A DNA stretch of 24,032 nt from Thioalkalicoccus limnaeus (GTDB taxonomy: Bacteria > Pseudomonadota > Gammaproteobacteria > Chromatiales > Chromatiaceae): contig NZ_JBDKXB010000038.1 in NCBI RefSeq assembly GCF_041197575.1, positions 1-24,032 of the forward strand, written 5' to 3'. The notes under the pieces were generated by a model. It did no database searches. It was not told where the DNA came from and saw only the letters and a list, made by a program, of their open reading frames with translations. Below are positions 1 to 7,171 of this stretch, in pieces. The first letter of the stretch is position 1. Each line of letters opens with the position of its first letter. A program made the position numbers and the translations under genes.

Positions 1-1954
1 CGAGAACTTTGTCACGCGCCGTGCACCAGGAATTCATCTGGTCCAGGGTCATGCCCGGCAGCCCGAGCGCCACCGCGCGGGCCTCCCACGCCGCGGCCCA
101 CTGCCCCTGGCGCTGGCTGTTCTCCTCCGCGCGGCTCTCGTAGAGCGCGAGCTGGCGGGCCCGGCGCTCGCGCCCGTCGAGCTTGGACTGCAGAGTGGCC
201 GCCTCCTGGGCCTTGTCATGGCGGCGATCCGCCAGCGCGTCGGCCTCGCCGACCAGGCCCTCGTAGGGTGCCGCGGCCTCTGCCAGCGACGCGGTGCCCG
301 AGCGGATCTCTTGCCAGAGGCCGTCCCGGGCCAGCCGGGCGGCGGCCAGGTCCGCCAGGGACACCGGGTGGTGCGCGGCCTGGTACTGGGTGATCTCCAG
401 GTCCAGGTCGGCGATGGCGGCCCGTTCCTCATGGATGCGCTGGGTGAGACCCTCGGCATCGGTTCGAAGCCTGAGTCGGTCCTCCCGCAGGGCGTTGAGC
501 TCGTCGTTTCCCGGCAGGTGCAGGCGGCGCAGACGGTCCAGGTCCGCCTGCCAAGGACCGAGGGCCGCGCGGGCGTCGGTACTCTCCCGCTCGGCCCGCT
601 CGACCTGGCCCGCGAGCCGCCGCTCCTGGGCGGCCACGTCGCCCAGTGCCCGGGCCGCATCCAGGGCAGCGACCAGCTCGGGAGGCAGTTCGGTCGCCGG
701 GAGTCGGGCCAGGGCCTGATCCAGCTCCGTCACCTCGCCGCGCTTCACCGCCTGGGCCTCCTTGGCGTTCGCCACGGCCTGCACCAGGGTGTCGTGGCGG
801 CGGACCAACGCACCGGCGGCGGAGCGGATCACCTGGGACGGGATGCGCGCGGCGAGCGCATCCTCGGCCTCTGCCGGCCAGCCGAGCTCCCGGGCCAGTC
901 CCTCCAGAGTCTTCCAGTGGGCGCGGGCCTCCTCCTGGCGCTTGGCGACGTCTGCCGGGTGGTTGCGAACCTGATGGCGCTGGGCGGCCAGGGCCTCGAT
1001 GTCCCGGTCCCGGGCGAGGAGCCCCGTGTCTGTATTGATTCGGGCCACGGCCTCGGCCAGCTCCGCCGCCCGGGTCTCGTGGAGCTGCCGGGCCTGGGCA
1101 GCCAGGGCCATGACCCTCTCCGCCTCGTCCAGCTGCCGGGCGGCGTCCGCGGCCAGCCGCCGGAACGGGCCGAGGGTCTCGAGGGCCGCCTCCCGTTCCC
1201 GCAACCCGGTCAGCACCGGAGCCACCCGGCGCACGCGCTCCAGGCGCGACCGGCGCTGGGCCAAGGCTTCGTAGCGGGCGCGCGTCTCGGCGGCCTCCTG
1301 CTGCAGGCGCTCGACCTCGTCCCGGGCCGAAACCCAGTCTCGCGTGCGCACGGTGAACTGCTTCAGGATCTCCTGGGCCTGGGCGAACTCGTCAGCGGCG
1401 ATGTAGTACTCACGGTCCCCTGCGCGACGCTTCGCCCACAGGCAGGCGGCCTCCTCCTCCAGGGCCTCCCGGACGGCGCCGAAGCTCGCGATGCCGGCGG
1501 CGGATTGGAACAGGATCTGGCCCACGTCGTTGGCGGCGCTCAGGATGTCCCGCCCCCCCGCCACCAGACGCTGGTGATCGAGGCCGAACATCTGCTCGAA
1601 GAAGCCCCGCTCGACGCTCCCCAGGAAGGGAAGCAGCGCGGTGTCGGGGAGCACCTCGTCGTCCGGGGTGCGCAGGGTGCGGGTGCGCGCCTTGACGCGG
1701 ATGAAGTCCAGCGCCGCTCCTTCCCCGTTCTCTATCGAAGCTCCCAGGCGCATGTCCGGGTAGGCGTGGCGGAAGTTGTAGGGGGAGCGCGTCTCGATGC
1801 CGAAGAGGAGGTCGAGGATGGCGCTGCGAAGCGTCGACTTGCCGGCCTCGTTCGGGCCGACCAGGAGATGGAAATCCGTCTCCCGCCCGGGGAGATCCAG
1901 GGTCAGGTCGGTGAAGCGGCCATAGCGGGCGAGATCCAGCCGGGCGATGCGCAT
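1..1954 (-). CDS. yhaN: YhaN-like SMC/Rad50-type ATPase, N-terminal part (runs off the left edge)
   Basis: This is the first 651 residues of a large AAA/ABC-type ATPase that probably works with the nuclease encoded just upstream, as SbcC works with SbcD in processing DNA ends. I translated the frame by hand: it opens MRIARLDLARYGRF, has a Walker A motif GPNEAGKST at residues 33-41, and then a family-typical stretch (GFFEQMFGLDH...GGRDIL) around residues 115-135. A long Glu/Arg/Ala/Leu-rich region follows, as expected of a coiled coil. YhaN-family proteins are usually over 1000 residues, so the second coiled-coil arm and the C-terminal Walker B/signature half should lie outside the window. The ATG at 1954 is 9 bases after the yhaO stop, with GGACCCC-like purine-poor spacing, so translation is probably coupled. 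The whole open frame is covered by a spurious long plus-strand frame caused by high GC. Family assignment is firm; the exact substrate is unknown. Confidence 0.85.
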   Translation of the reverse strand, partial: MRIARLDLARYGRFTDLTLDLPGRETDFHLLVGPNEAGKSTLRSAILDLLFGIETRSPYNFRHAYPDMRLGASIENGEGAALDFIRVKARTRTLRTPDDEVLPDTALLPFLGSVERGFFEQMFGLDHQRLVAGGRDILSAANDVGQILFQSAAGIASFGAVREALEEEAACLWAKRRAGDREYYIAADEFAQAQEILKQFTVRTRDWVSARDEVERLQQEAAETRARYEALAQRRSRLERVRRVAPVLTGLREREAALETLGPFRRLAADAARQLDEAERVMALAAQARQLHETRAAELAEAVARINTDTGLLARDRDIEALAAQRHQVRNHPADVAKRQEEARAHWKTLEGLARELGWPAEAEDALAARIPSQVIRSAAGALVRRHDTLVQAVANAKEAQAVKRGEVTELDQALARLPATELPPELVAALDAARALGDVAAQERRLAGQVERAERESTDARAALGPWQADLDRLRRLHLPGNDELNALREDRLRLRTDAEGLTQRIHEERAAIADLDLEITQYQAAHHPVSLADLAAARLARDGLWQEIRSGTASLAEAAAPYEGLVGEADALADRRHDKAQEAATLQSKLDGRERRARQLALYESRAEENSQRQGQWAAAWEARAVALGLPGMTLDQMNSWCTARDKVL

Positions 1955-1963
1955 GGGGGGTCC

Positions 1964-3217
1964 TCAGCCGTTGCCCGCCAAATGGGCCACCAGCCCCGGC
2001 GCCACCTTCCGCACCAGGTCCGCCAGCTCACCCGAGCGGATCGCGGCGAGCTCGGGCACCGCCTGGAGCAACTCCGGAGGCGCCCGGTCGACCAAGGGGC
2101 GAAGCTCCCCCGCCAGGGCCGCGATCAGCTCCGGGTCCTCCGGGGCACTGGCCAGCAGCGCCGCCAGGTCGCCGACGGCGTCGGAGCGGGACCGCAGGGC
2201 ATCCCCGTCCCGCGGCGGGGCCGTCTCCACCCGCACCTTCTCGACCCACAGTCGATCCTGTCCGATAGCCGCCGCCTGGCTCAGAACCTCCGCCCGCAGG
2301 TGGGACTCCCGCCCGAACAGCTCTCCATGGGCTGGAGTATGGCCGGTGATGCGCACCCGTACCGAGAGTTGGCGGTCCCCAATCTCGTCGAGCAGCCCCT
2401 CGAAGGCGTGGCCCACGACCCGGATCACCTCGTCGAGGCTGCGCGCACCGGTCGCGTCCACCTCCAGCACCTGCCAGCGCAGCACGTCCACCAGCAGCCG
2501 CTCCACCCGCTGCACCTGGTCACCATCCACCGTGACCAAACAGGCACCGCGCGGACCGCACTCGCGCACGTGGCGGCCCTGAAGGTTGCCGGGGAAGACC
2601 ACCCAAGGGTCCTCCCGCACCACCGCGTGCTCGTGCACGTGGCCCAGGGCCCAGTACCCGTAGCCTCTGGCGACCAGCTCCGCCGTCGAGCAGGGCGCGT
2701 AGGTCGCGTGGGCCGCGTTGCCCTCCAGGGCGGTATGCAGCACCCCGATATTGAAGGCCCCCGGCACCGGCGGCGGGTAACCCGCAGCGAGATTCTCGGT
2801 GGTCTTCGCGTCCCGGAAGCTCTGCCCGTGCAGGGCCACGTTAAGCTCCTCGATGTGGAAGCTGCTCGGCCGACGGGCCGTGAAGGTGTGGACGTTGGGG
2901 GGCAAGAGCAGCTTCCTGGTCATCTCGCTCTCGGCGTCGTGGTTGCCGAAGAGCAGATAGACCGGGATGCCCGCCTGGTGCAGCCGCCCCATCTGGCGAC
3001 AGAAGAAATACCCGGTGTTGTAGTCCTTCCACTGGCCGTCATAGAGATCCCCGGCGATCACCATGAAGGAAACGGTCTCCTCGATCGCCTCGTCCACCAG
3101 GCGGATGAAGGCTTGGCGAGTCGCGGTGCGCAGAAGATCCACCGGCGCGTCCGGGTAGGCCGTGAGGCCCGAGAGGGGGCTGTCCAAGTGGATGTCGGCG
3201 GCGTGGATGAATCTCAT
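1964..3217 (-). CDS. yhaO: SbcD/Mre11-like DNA repair nuclease YhaO
   Basis: A 417-residue calcineurin-like metallophosphoesterase of the SbcD/Mre11/YhaO family, expected to be a Mn-dependent DNA nuclease. All phosphoesterase motifs are visible: DIHLD (D8, H10), GDLYDG (D57), GNHD (N92, H93), H161 in HTALEG, and GHVHEH (H193, H195). The C-terminal 150 residues are a capping/adaptor region of low similarity, ending in short helices rich in Leu and Ala. The start was chosen at ATG 3217 because it is preceded by GGAGGACC about 7 bases upstream and because family proteins begin with the MRFIHAADIH strand; an in-frame extension to 3343 adds a non-family tail. The ATPase gene yhaN follows after 9 bases, so the two form an operon. 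A role in double-strand-break or hairpin processing is inferred from the family. Confidence 0.93.
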   Translation of the reverse strand: MRFIHAADIHLDSPLSGLTAYPDAPVDLLRTATRQAFIRLVDEAIEETVSFMVIAGDLYDGQWKDYNTGYFFCRQMGRLHQAGIPVYLLFGNHDAESEMTRKLLLPPNVHTFTARRPSSFHIEELNVALHGQSFRDAKTTENLAAGYPPPVPGAFNIGVLHTALEGNAAHATYAPCSTAELVARGYGYWALGHVHEHAVVREDPWVVFPGNLQGRHVRECGPRGACLVTVDGDQVQRVERLLVDVLRWQVLEVDATGARSLDEVIRVVGHAFEGLLDEIGDRQLSVRVRITGHTPAHGELFGRESHLRAEVLSQAAAIGQDRLWVEKVRVETAPPRDGDALRSRSDAVGDLAALLASAPEDPELIAALAGELRPLVDRAPPELLQAVPELAAIRSGELADLVRKVAPGLVAHLAGNG

Positions 3218-3573
3218 AGTCGGTCCTCCGCGCTTGCCCGGCGGGGTCTCGGCACGTGCGGATCGCACCGTTTCACGAGTCGGCGCGGGAGGAAGGCCTC
3301 TGAGTCCCCGGCAGAAGTGAGGGCCAGGCGCCCGCCCCACCAAGCCTCCTCATTACCGCGATGTCTCCGCGCGCTGAAACCCGACGGAAGGTGCGCACGC
3401 CTCGGCTCGGGCGAATCAGGATCGGTCGTGACGAGTTGCATCTGGCCGGTCGCCTGGTTGCCGACCAGCGCGCTTGGCACCAGGGTCTCGCCCGCGGCGA
3501 GGAGCGCGCGAGTGGTGGCGATCATGGGTGCGATCAGCTTGCGGTAGCGGCATGGGCATGTCATCCATGGCAC
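3214..3573 (-). CDS. possible small unknown protein, or remnant, upstream of yhaO
   Basis: A 119-codon frame begins at ATG 3573 and its TGA overlaps the yhaO start (ATGA at 3214-3217). The first 50 residues look protein-like (RKLIAPMIATTRALLAAG, then LVPSALVGNQATGQMQLV). The second half is Arg/Pro-rich and looks like translated non-coding GC-rich DNA. I do not recognise the family. The ATGA overlap is weak evidence, because any open frame in this phase must stop there. It may be a genuine coupled leader gene, a decayed gene with an early frameshift, or chance. A CATAAT box lies just 5' of the ATG (see findings). Confidence 0.25.
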   Translation of the reverse strand: MPWMTCPCRYRKLIAPMIATTRALLAAGETLVPSALVGNQATGQMQLVTTDPDSPEPRRAHLPSGFSARRHRGNEEAWWGGRLALTSAGDSEAFLPRRLVKRCDPHVPRPRRASAEDRL

Positions 3574-3799
3574 CCATTATGACGCAACCTCAGCGTCTCG
3601 CGACCAGGCTTGCCATCGGATCCTCAGGCTGGGTGATCCGTGACCGCGGCGTGCCCGATTCCTATCGGAGCACGCCCAGCGACGATGGATATGCGGAACG
3701 GGGGCGATCGCGGCATTCACGCCATACGGCGTGCAGAGCGCCCTGAGAGGGGCCGGGCCATCCATGGCCCGGACCGAAACACGACCGATCCGCGGGTTT
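3218..3799. other. intergenic region between amtB and yhaO
   Basis: About 580 bases without a confident gene. It contains the doubtful small frame described above, a short perfect hairpin at 3718-3733 (arms CACGCC and GGCGTG), and a 9-bp hairpin at 3753-3772 just past the amtB stop. Other frames here are short, Arg-rich and unlike proteins. The local base pattern changes across this stretch: GATC-containing words become much more frequent to the right, so it may be the edge of a compositional block. Confidence 0.5.
3753..3772 (-). terminator. hairpin downstream of amtB, possible terminator
   Basis: Perfect 9-bp arms CCGGGCCAT and ATGGCCCGG are separated by two bases, 28 bases beyond the amtB stop on the minus strand. 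No T-run follows, so it may only be a 3'-end stabiliser or act with Rho. Confidence 0.35.
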
Positions 3800-5113
3800 C
3801 TAAAGGATGTAACCGCGCTCGTCGTGCTGGGAGATGTCGAGACCTTGCGACTCCTCCTCCTCGGTGACCCGCAGCCCGATGGTCCAGTCGATGAGCTTGA
3901 GGATGATCAGGCTCAGCACACCGCCGTACACGATGGTGGCCACCACTGAGATGAACTGGACCCAGACCTGACTGCCGATGGTCATGCCTTCCTCGAGCCC
4001 GGCGCCGCCGAGCGCGGCATGAGCGAACACGCCGGTGAGGATCGCGCCGACGATACCGGCCACACCATGGACACCCCAGACGTCCAACGAGTCGTCGTAG
4101 CGCAACGCCCGCTTGATCATGGTCGAGGCGATGAACGCGAACAAGGCCCCAGCGAAACCGATCGCGATCGCACCCATGGGCCCGGTGGTTCCGGCGGCCG
4201 GCGTGATGGCCACCAAGCCGGCGATGGCACCGGTGGCGATACCGAGCACCGACGGTTTGCCGTGGCGGATCCATTCAGCGAACATCCAGGTCAGGGCCGC
4301 CGTGGCCGTCGACAACTGGGTCACCACCATCGCCATCGCCGCGGTACCGTCTGCGGCGAGCTGCGAGCCCGCATTGAAGCCGAACCAGCCGACCCACAGC
4401 ATCGACGCGCCGATCACGGTCAGTCCGAGGTTATGCGGCGGCATCGCCGTCGTCGGATAGCCGCGACGCTGCCCGAGCACGATCGCCGCCACCAGCCCAG
4501 CGATACCGGCGTTGATATGCACCACGGTGCCGCCGGCAAAATCGAGCGCGCCCATCTCGCCGATCCAACCACCGCCCCAGACCCAATGGGCGATCGGGAT
4601 GTAGACCAACGTACCCCACACGGCCATGAACCACATCATCGCCGAGAACTTCATGCGCTCAGCGAAGGCACCGACGATCAGCGCCGGCGTGATGATGAAG
4701 AAGGTCATCTGGAAGACCATGAACAGCGACTCGGGGATGGTGTCCGCGAGGGTGTCCACGGTGATACCGGCCAGGAACAGGTTCGAAAGGCCGCCGATCC
4801 AGGCGTTGAGATCGCCGCCGTCGGAGAAGGCCAGGCTGTAGCCGTAGATCGCCCACAAGACGCTCATCATCGCGGCAATCGCGAAGCATTGCATCAAGAC
4901 CGACAGCACGTTCTTCGCCCGGACCATGCCGGCGTAGAAGAGAGCTAGGCCCGGCAGCGTCATGAACAGAACCAAGGCCGTGGCCACCAGCATCCAGGCC
5001 GTGTCGCCGCTGTCCAGTGCCGGTGCGTCATCGGCGAGGGCCAAAGCCGGCATCAGGGCCATCAGCACCAGAATGGCCGGCATCGCGGTCCGTCTTATCA
5101 ATCGTTCTATCAT
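3800..5113 (-). CDS. amtB: ammonium channel AmtB
   Basis: A 437-residue Amt/Mep/Rh-family inner-membrane protein that conducts ammonium/ammonia. It opens with a signal-peptide-like segment (about residues 1-28, ending ALALA-DD), followed by roughly eleven hydrophobic helices. The two pore histidines are visible as H199 in GGTVVHINAG and H349 in VWGVHGVAG; the gate/wall motifs GALDFAGGTVVH and GWFGFNAGS are intact. The cytoplasmic tail GLRVTEEEESQGLDISQH (about residues 413-430) is the segment that in family members contacts GlnK. The start was placed at ATG 5113 with AGGGGA about 8 bases upstream; an in-frame ATG at 5149 overlapping the glnK stop would add 12 polar residues ahead of the signal peptide and is less likely. 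It lies 25 bases after glnK and is almost certainly co-transcribed and co-regulated with it. Confidence 0.97.
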   Translation of the reverse strand: MIERLIRRTAMPAILVLMALMPALALADDAPALDSGDTAWMLVATALVLFMTLPGLALFYAGMVRAKNVLSVLMQCFAIAAMMSVLWAIYGYSLAFSDGGDLNAWIGGLSNLFLAGITVDTLADTIPESLFMVFQMTFFIITPALIVGAFAERMKFSAMMWFMAVWGTLVYIPIAHWVWGGGWIGEMGALDFAGGTVVHINAGIAGLVAAIVLGQRRGYPTTAMPPHNLGLTVIGASMLWVGWFGFNAGSQLAADGTAAMAMVVTQLSTATAALTWMFAEWIRHGKPSVLGIATGAIAGLVAITPAAGTTGPMGAIAIGFAGALFAFIASTMIKRALRYDDSLDVWGVHGVAGIVGAILTGVFAHAALGGAGLEEGMTIGSQVWVQFISVVATIVYGGVLSLIILKLIDWTIGLRVTEEEESQGLDISQHDERGYIL

Positions 5114-5138
5114 CGTCGCTTTCCCCTGTCGGTCGCGA

Positions 5139-5477
5139 TTAAAGGGCATCGGGCCCGGTCTCGCCGGTCCGGATGCGAATCACATGGTTCAAATCAGTGA
5201 TGAAGATCTTGCCATCGCCGATCTTTCCGGTGCGCGCGGCACCACTGATCGCCTCGACCACCTTGTCGACGAGCGCATCGTCGACGGCGATCTCGATCTT
5301 GATCTTGGGCAGGAAGTCGACGACGTATTCGGCGCCACGATAGAGTTCGGTGTGGCCCTTTTGCCGACCAAAGCCCTTGACCTCGATGACGGTGATGCCC
5401 GACACGCCGATATCGGCCAGGGCCTCACGTACGTCGTCGAGCTTGAAAGGCTTGATCACAGCTGCAATTAGCTTCAT
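5139..5477 (-). CDS. glnK: PII nitrogen-regulatory protein GlnK
   Basis: A 112-residue PII signal protein. It begins MKLIAAVIKPFKLDDVREAL, has the T-loop sequence GHTELYRGAEYVVDF with the uridylylation tyrosine at Y51, and the C-terminal signature TGKIGDGKIFI that forms part of the ATP site. PII trimers sense 2-oxoglutarate and ATP/ADP and, when deuridylylated, plug the AmtB pore; pairing with amtB 25 bases downstream supports glnK rather than glnB. The start at ATG 5477 (GGAG about 11 bases upstream) fits the family; an extension to 5492 adds five residues. Expression is probably driven from the sigma-54 promoter ahead of the porin gene, with 64 bases between the porin stop and this start. 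Confidence 0.97.
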   Translation of the reverse strand: MKLIAAVIKPFKLDDVREALADIGVSGITVIEVKGFGRQKGHTELYRGAEYVVDFLPKIKIEIAVDDALVDKVVEAISGAARTGKIGDGKIFITDLNHVIRIRTGETGPDAL

Positions 5478-5541
5478 GTTGGAGAGCTCCAAGAGGAATG
5501 AGGAACGGGAGCCGATCCCGGATCAGGCAGGGCCGCCTGGG

Positions 5542-6288
5542 TCAGAAGGACTTGTTCCAACCGATCCAGAACTTCGGGTCGTTATCCCAGATCTCGCTGC
5601 GACCGTCGTTCTGTTCGTAATTGAAGCTGAAGGTACCGAATTCGCCGGCCTCGCGACTGATCGAGACGCCCCAGTGCCAGTAGTTGGCGCTGCGCGTGTT
5701 GCCGAGCTCATCGACCTCGACCCGGTCGTTCGTGAAGTCGTAATAGCCGAGCTGTATACCGAGACCAAGCTCATAAGGGAGCTCGAAATCAAGTCCGGCG
5801 TAGTAGTACAGATCGCCCTGATCGAAGAGCGCATCCTCGTTGTCCTTGTCACCCCAAACCGTGTACTGGATGCCGGCGGAGAAGAAGTCATACCCGCCGG
5901 AGAGTCCGATCTCCCAGAAGTCGATGCTGCCATCGTCATCGGGATAGGCGTAGTAGATGGTGTTCACGCCGAGGCTAGCCGCCTCATCGGGCAGCGTGAA
6001 GTCGAACCCCATGTAGATATCGAGTTCGTAGTTTGCACCGGACTCGAAATCGACGTTCGAGGCCCAGGTTCCTATGTAAAACCCACTGTCGTGGCCGAGC
6101 TCGAGACCACCTTGCACGGCCGGACCGTCGTCGGTCTGGGAGGTGCCGCGCCAAAGGTAGTTGGAAACCACGCTCAAATCGGCGCTCAGATCGAGCGGCG
6201 GCGCGGCAACCGCCGGGTTTACTGCGGCCAGTGCCACGATCATGAGCGGCGAGGCGGCGGAAATCGTCATCGCATTTCGGTTGATCAT
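5542..6288 (-). CDS. TorF-family putative outer-membrane porin
   Basis: A 248-residue predicted beta-barrel of the family known from genome annotation as TorF family putative porin (TIGR02001 type). An N-terminal signal peptide (MINRNAMTISAASPLMIVAL...VAA, about residues 1-28) precedes the conserved opening LSVVSNYLWRGTSQT. Alternating aromatic/polar strands rich in Tyr, Asp and Gly follow, and the chain ends in Phe (WIGWNKSF), as outer-membrane proteins do. Start ATG 6288 was preferred because the signal peptide begins there; a 66-residue in-frame extension to 6486 would run through the sigma-54 promoter and NtrC site and lacks protein character. It is the first gene of the porin-glnK-amtB unit, and genes of this family often sit next to glnK-amtB. 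The natural solute is unknown; a small nitrogenous compound is a reasonable guess from context only. Confidence 0.88.
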   Translation of the reverse strand: MINRNAMTISAASPLMIVALAAVNPAVAAPPLDLSADLSVVSNYLWRGTSQTDDGPAVQGGLELGHDSGFYIGTWASNVDFESGANYELDIYMGFDFTLPDEAASLGVNTIYYAYPDDDGSIDFWEIGLSGGYDFFSAGIQYTVWGDKDNEDALFDQGDLYYYAGLDFELPYELGLGIQLGYYDFTNDRVEVDELGNTRSANYWHWGVSISREAGEFGTFSFNYEQNDGRSEIWDNDPKFWIGWNKSF

Positions 6289-6372
6289 CGCGGTCGATAC
6301 CTCTCTATTTGGATGGCTTGTGCGTGTCAGAACATGTCGGCCCCGTGCGTGGCGACATCCGCGATTGACAAA

Positions 6373-6387
6373 GCAGACTTCATGCCA
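6373..6387 (-). promoter_or_regulatory. sigma-54 (RpoN) promoter for the porin-glnK-amtB operon
   Basis: On the minus strand the sequence is TGGCATGAAGTCTGC. It has GG and GC dinucleotides at exact -24/-12 spacing and two mismatches to TGGCACG-N4-TTGC. Transcription would start near 6361, about 73 bases before the porin ATG. Two NtrC-like operators lie about 100 and 140 bases further upstream, the usual enhancer position. Confidence 0.75.
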
Positions 6388-6450
6388 TAGCCGCCGCAAC
6401 AGCGGTATTGACCGATGTAGCCACGAGAGTATGATTTTAGAGACACTGCC

Positions 6451-6471
6451 GGCGCACGGTTTCGGTGCGCC
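6451..6471. promoter_or_regulatory. NtrC-like operator, proximal
   Basis: A perfect inverted repeat with arms GGCGCAC and GTGCGCC and a 7-base spacer. It contains the GCAC-N7-GTGC core of the NtrC site. Its centre (6461) is about 100 bases upstream of the predicted sigma-54 start site. Confidence 0.7.
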
Positions 6472-6495
6472 ATGACGGACCGACACGCCACGGAG

Positions 6496-6512
6496 GGCAC
6501 GCTCTTGGTGCG
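6496..6512. promoter_or_regulatory. NtrC-like operator, distal
   Basis: A second GCAC-N7-GTGC site (GGCACG, 5 bases, GGTGCG), centred at 6504. It lies 43 bp, about four helical turns, from the proximal site, so two dimers would sit on the same DNA face as in glnA-type enhancers. Confidence 0.65.
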
Positions 6513-6568
6513 CGGAGCCGCTTGTCGGTCGCCAGACGGCCTCCGCCCCTTGTTAATCAATCGTCCCG

Positions 6569-6676
6569 AAAGTCATCGGAGGCGGGTCGCGGCGACCGTC
6601 GGCGGGAGGGATCCCGCCGTCGAGCTGATACGGACGTCCTTGCAGCGTGTCGCAGCGGGGCGTCTCCGATGACTTT
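6569..6676. repeat. 108-bp nested inverted-repeat element
   Basis: The outer arms share a perfect 13-bp inverted repeat (AAAGTCATCGGAG at 6569-6581 and its complement at 6664-6676), continuing inward imperfectly so that about 23 of 28 positions pair. The centre carries a separate perfect hairpin, CGGCGGGA at 6600-6607 and TCCCGCCG at 6612-6619. The right arm is followed by TTTT on the plus strand. It could be a MITE-like insertion, a structured RNA or a terminator; no target-site duplication is obvious. Confidence 0.6.
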
Positions 6677-6814
6677 TGCAACCCTCGATACTGTCCGGTC
6701 GTCGGTCGTCTTTCCCGTCTCAGGCTTTGATCCCATGAATCCGGGATCGAGCGGGAACCTAGGTCGCGACGGGTTTCCCGGCCAAGTGCCTACCAACCGT
6801 GTCGATCACGCCAC

Positions 6815-6837
6815 CACCGGCCTATAATGGGCCGGTG
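6815..6837 (+). promoter_or_regulatory. ubiK-yifB promoter inside an 8-bp inverted repeat
   Basis: A perfect -10 box TATAAT (6823-6828) lies in the 7-base centre of the inverted repeat CACCGGCC / GGCCGGTG. No good -35 is visible at 17 bp. A transcript would start near 6835, leaving a leader of about 50 bases before the ubiK ATG. The repeat could be an operator or a 5' hairpin. Confidence 0.55.
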
Positions 6838-6886
6838 CCAACTCAAACAGCCTTCCCTCCCTCGGGAACAGGCAGGAATCAACACC

Positions 6887-7171
6887 ATGCTGGATCCGAA
6901 ACAACTCGACGATCTCGTCCAACGGCTGGCCTCGAACCTGCCGAAGGGCTTGCAACTGCTTCACGAGGACATCAACAAGAACTTGCGCGCGTCGCTGGAG
7001 GCAGGTCTCGCGCGCCTCGACCTGGTGACCCGCGCGGAATTCGATGTCCAAGCGGCAGTGCTGACCCGAACCCGCGCCAAACTGACCGCGCTCGAGGCGC
7101 GCGTCGCCGAACTCGAGACCGCGCGGCATGTCGGCACGACGCATCCGACGGACCGACCTGATTCGGCGTGA
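6887..7171 (+). CDS. ubiK: UbiK (YqiC/BMFP-family) ubiquinone biosynthesis accessory factor
   Basis: A 94-residue protein of the BMFP/YqiC family. It begins MLDPKQLDDLVQRLASNLPK, continues with an amphipathic N-terminal helix (about residues 1-35), and ends in a heptad-like coiled coil (LTRTRAKLTALEARVAELE, about residues 65-85). This is the family layout: a membrane-binding helix plus a trimeric coiled coil. In Enterobacteria UbiK partners with UbiJ in aerobic ubiquinone synthesis. The start at ATG 6887 matches the family N-terminus and has AGGA about 10 bases upstream; a frame extending to 6827 would start inside the -10 box. Its stop overlaps the yifB GTG start (GTGA), so the pair is translationally coupled. 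A ubiK-yifB pair beside glnK-amtB is a familiar arrangement in pseudomonads. Confidence 0.9.
   Translation: MLDPKQLDDLVQRLASNLPKGLQLLHEDINKNLRASLEAGLARLDLVTRAEFDVQAAVLTRTRAKLTALEARVAELETARHVGTTHPTDRPDSA

Larger units (their letters stand above)
6289..6886. other. divergent control region between the porin operon and ubiK
   Basis: About 600 bases with no credible gene. From left to right it holds the porin 5' leader, the sigma-54 promoter, two NtrC-like operators, a 108-bp nested inverted repeat, a small inverted repeat at 6729-6748 (GATCCC and GGGATC), and the ubiK promoter inside an inverted repeat. Short frames over the region are Arg-rich shadows. Confidence 0.75.

Noticed and set aside
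218..3547. A 1109-codon open frame on the plus strand
   Set aside because: It is antisense to yhaN and yhaO, both of which have clear motifs on the minus strand. Its product is Gly/Arg/Leu/His-rich without domain features; the frame is open because of high GC.
6472..6672. Short plus-strand frames in the porin/ubiK control region
   Set aside because: They are Arg-rich, lack a ribosome-binding site and run through the inverted-repeat element and operator sequences.
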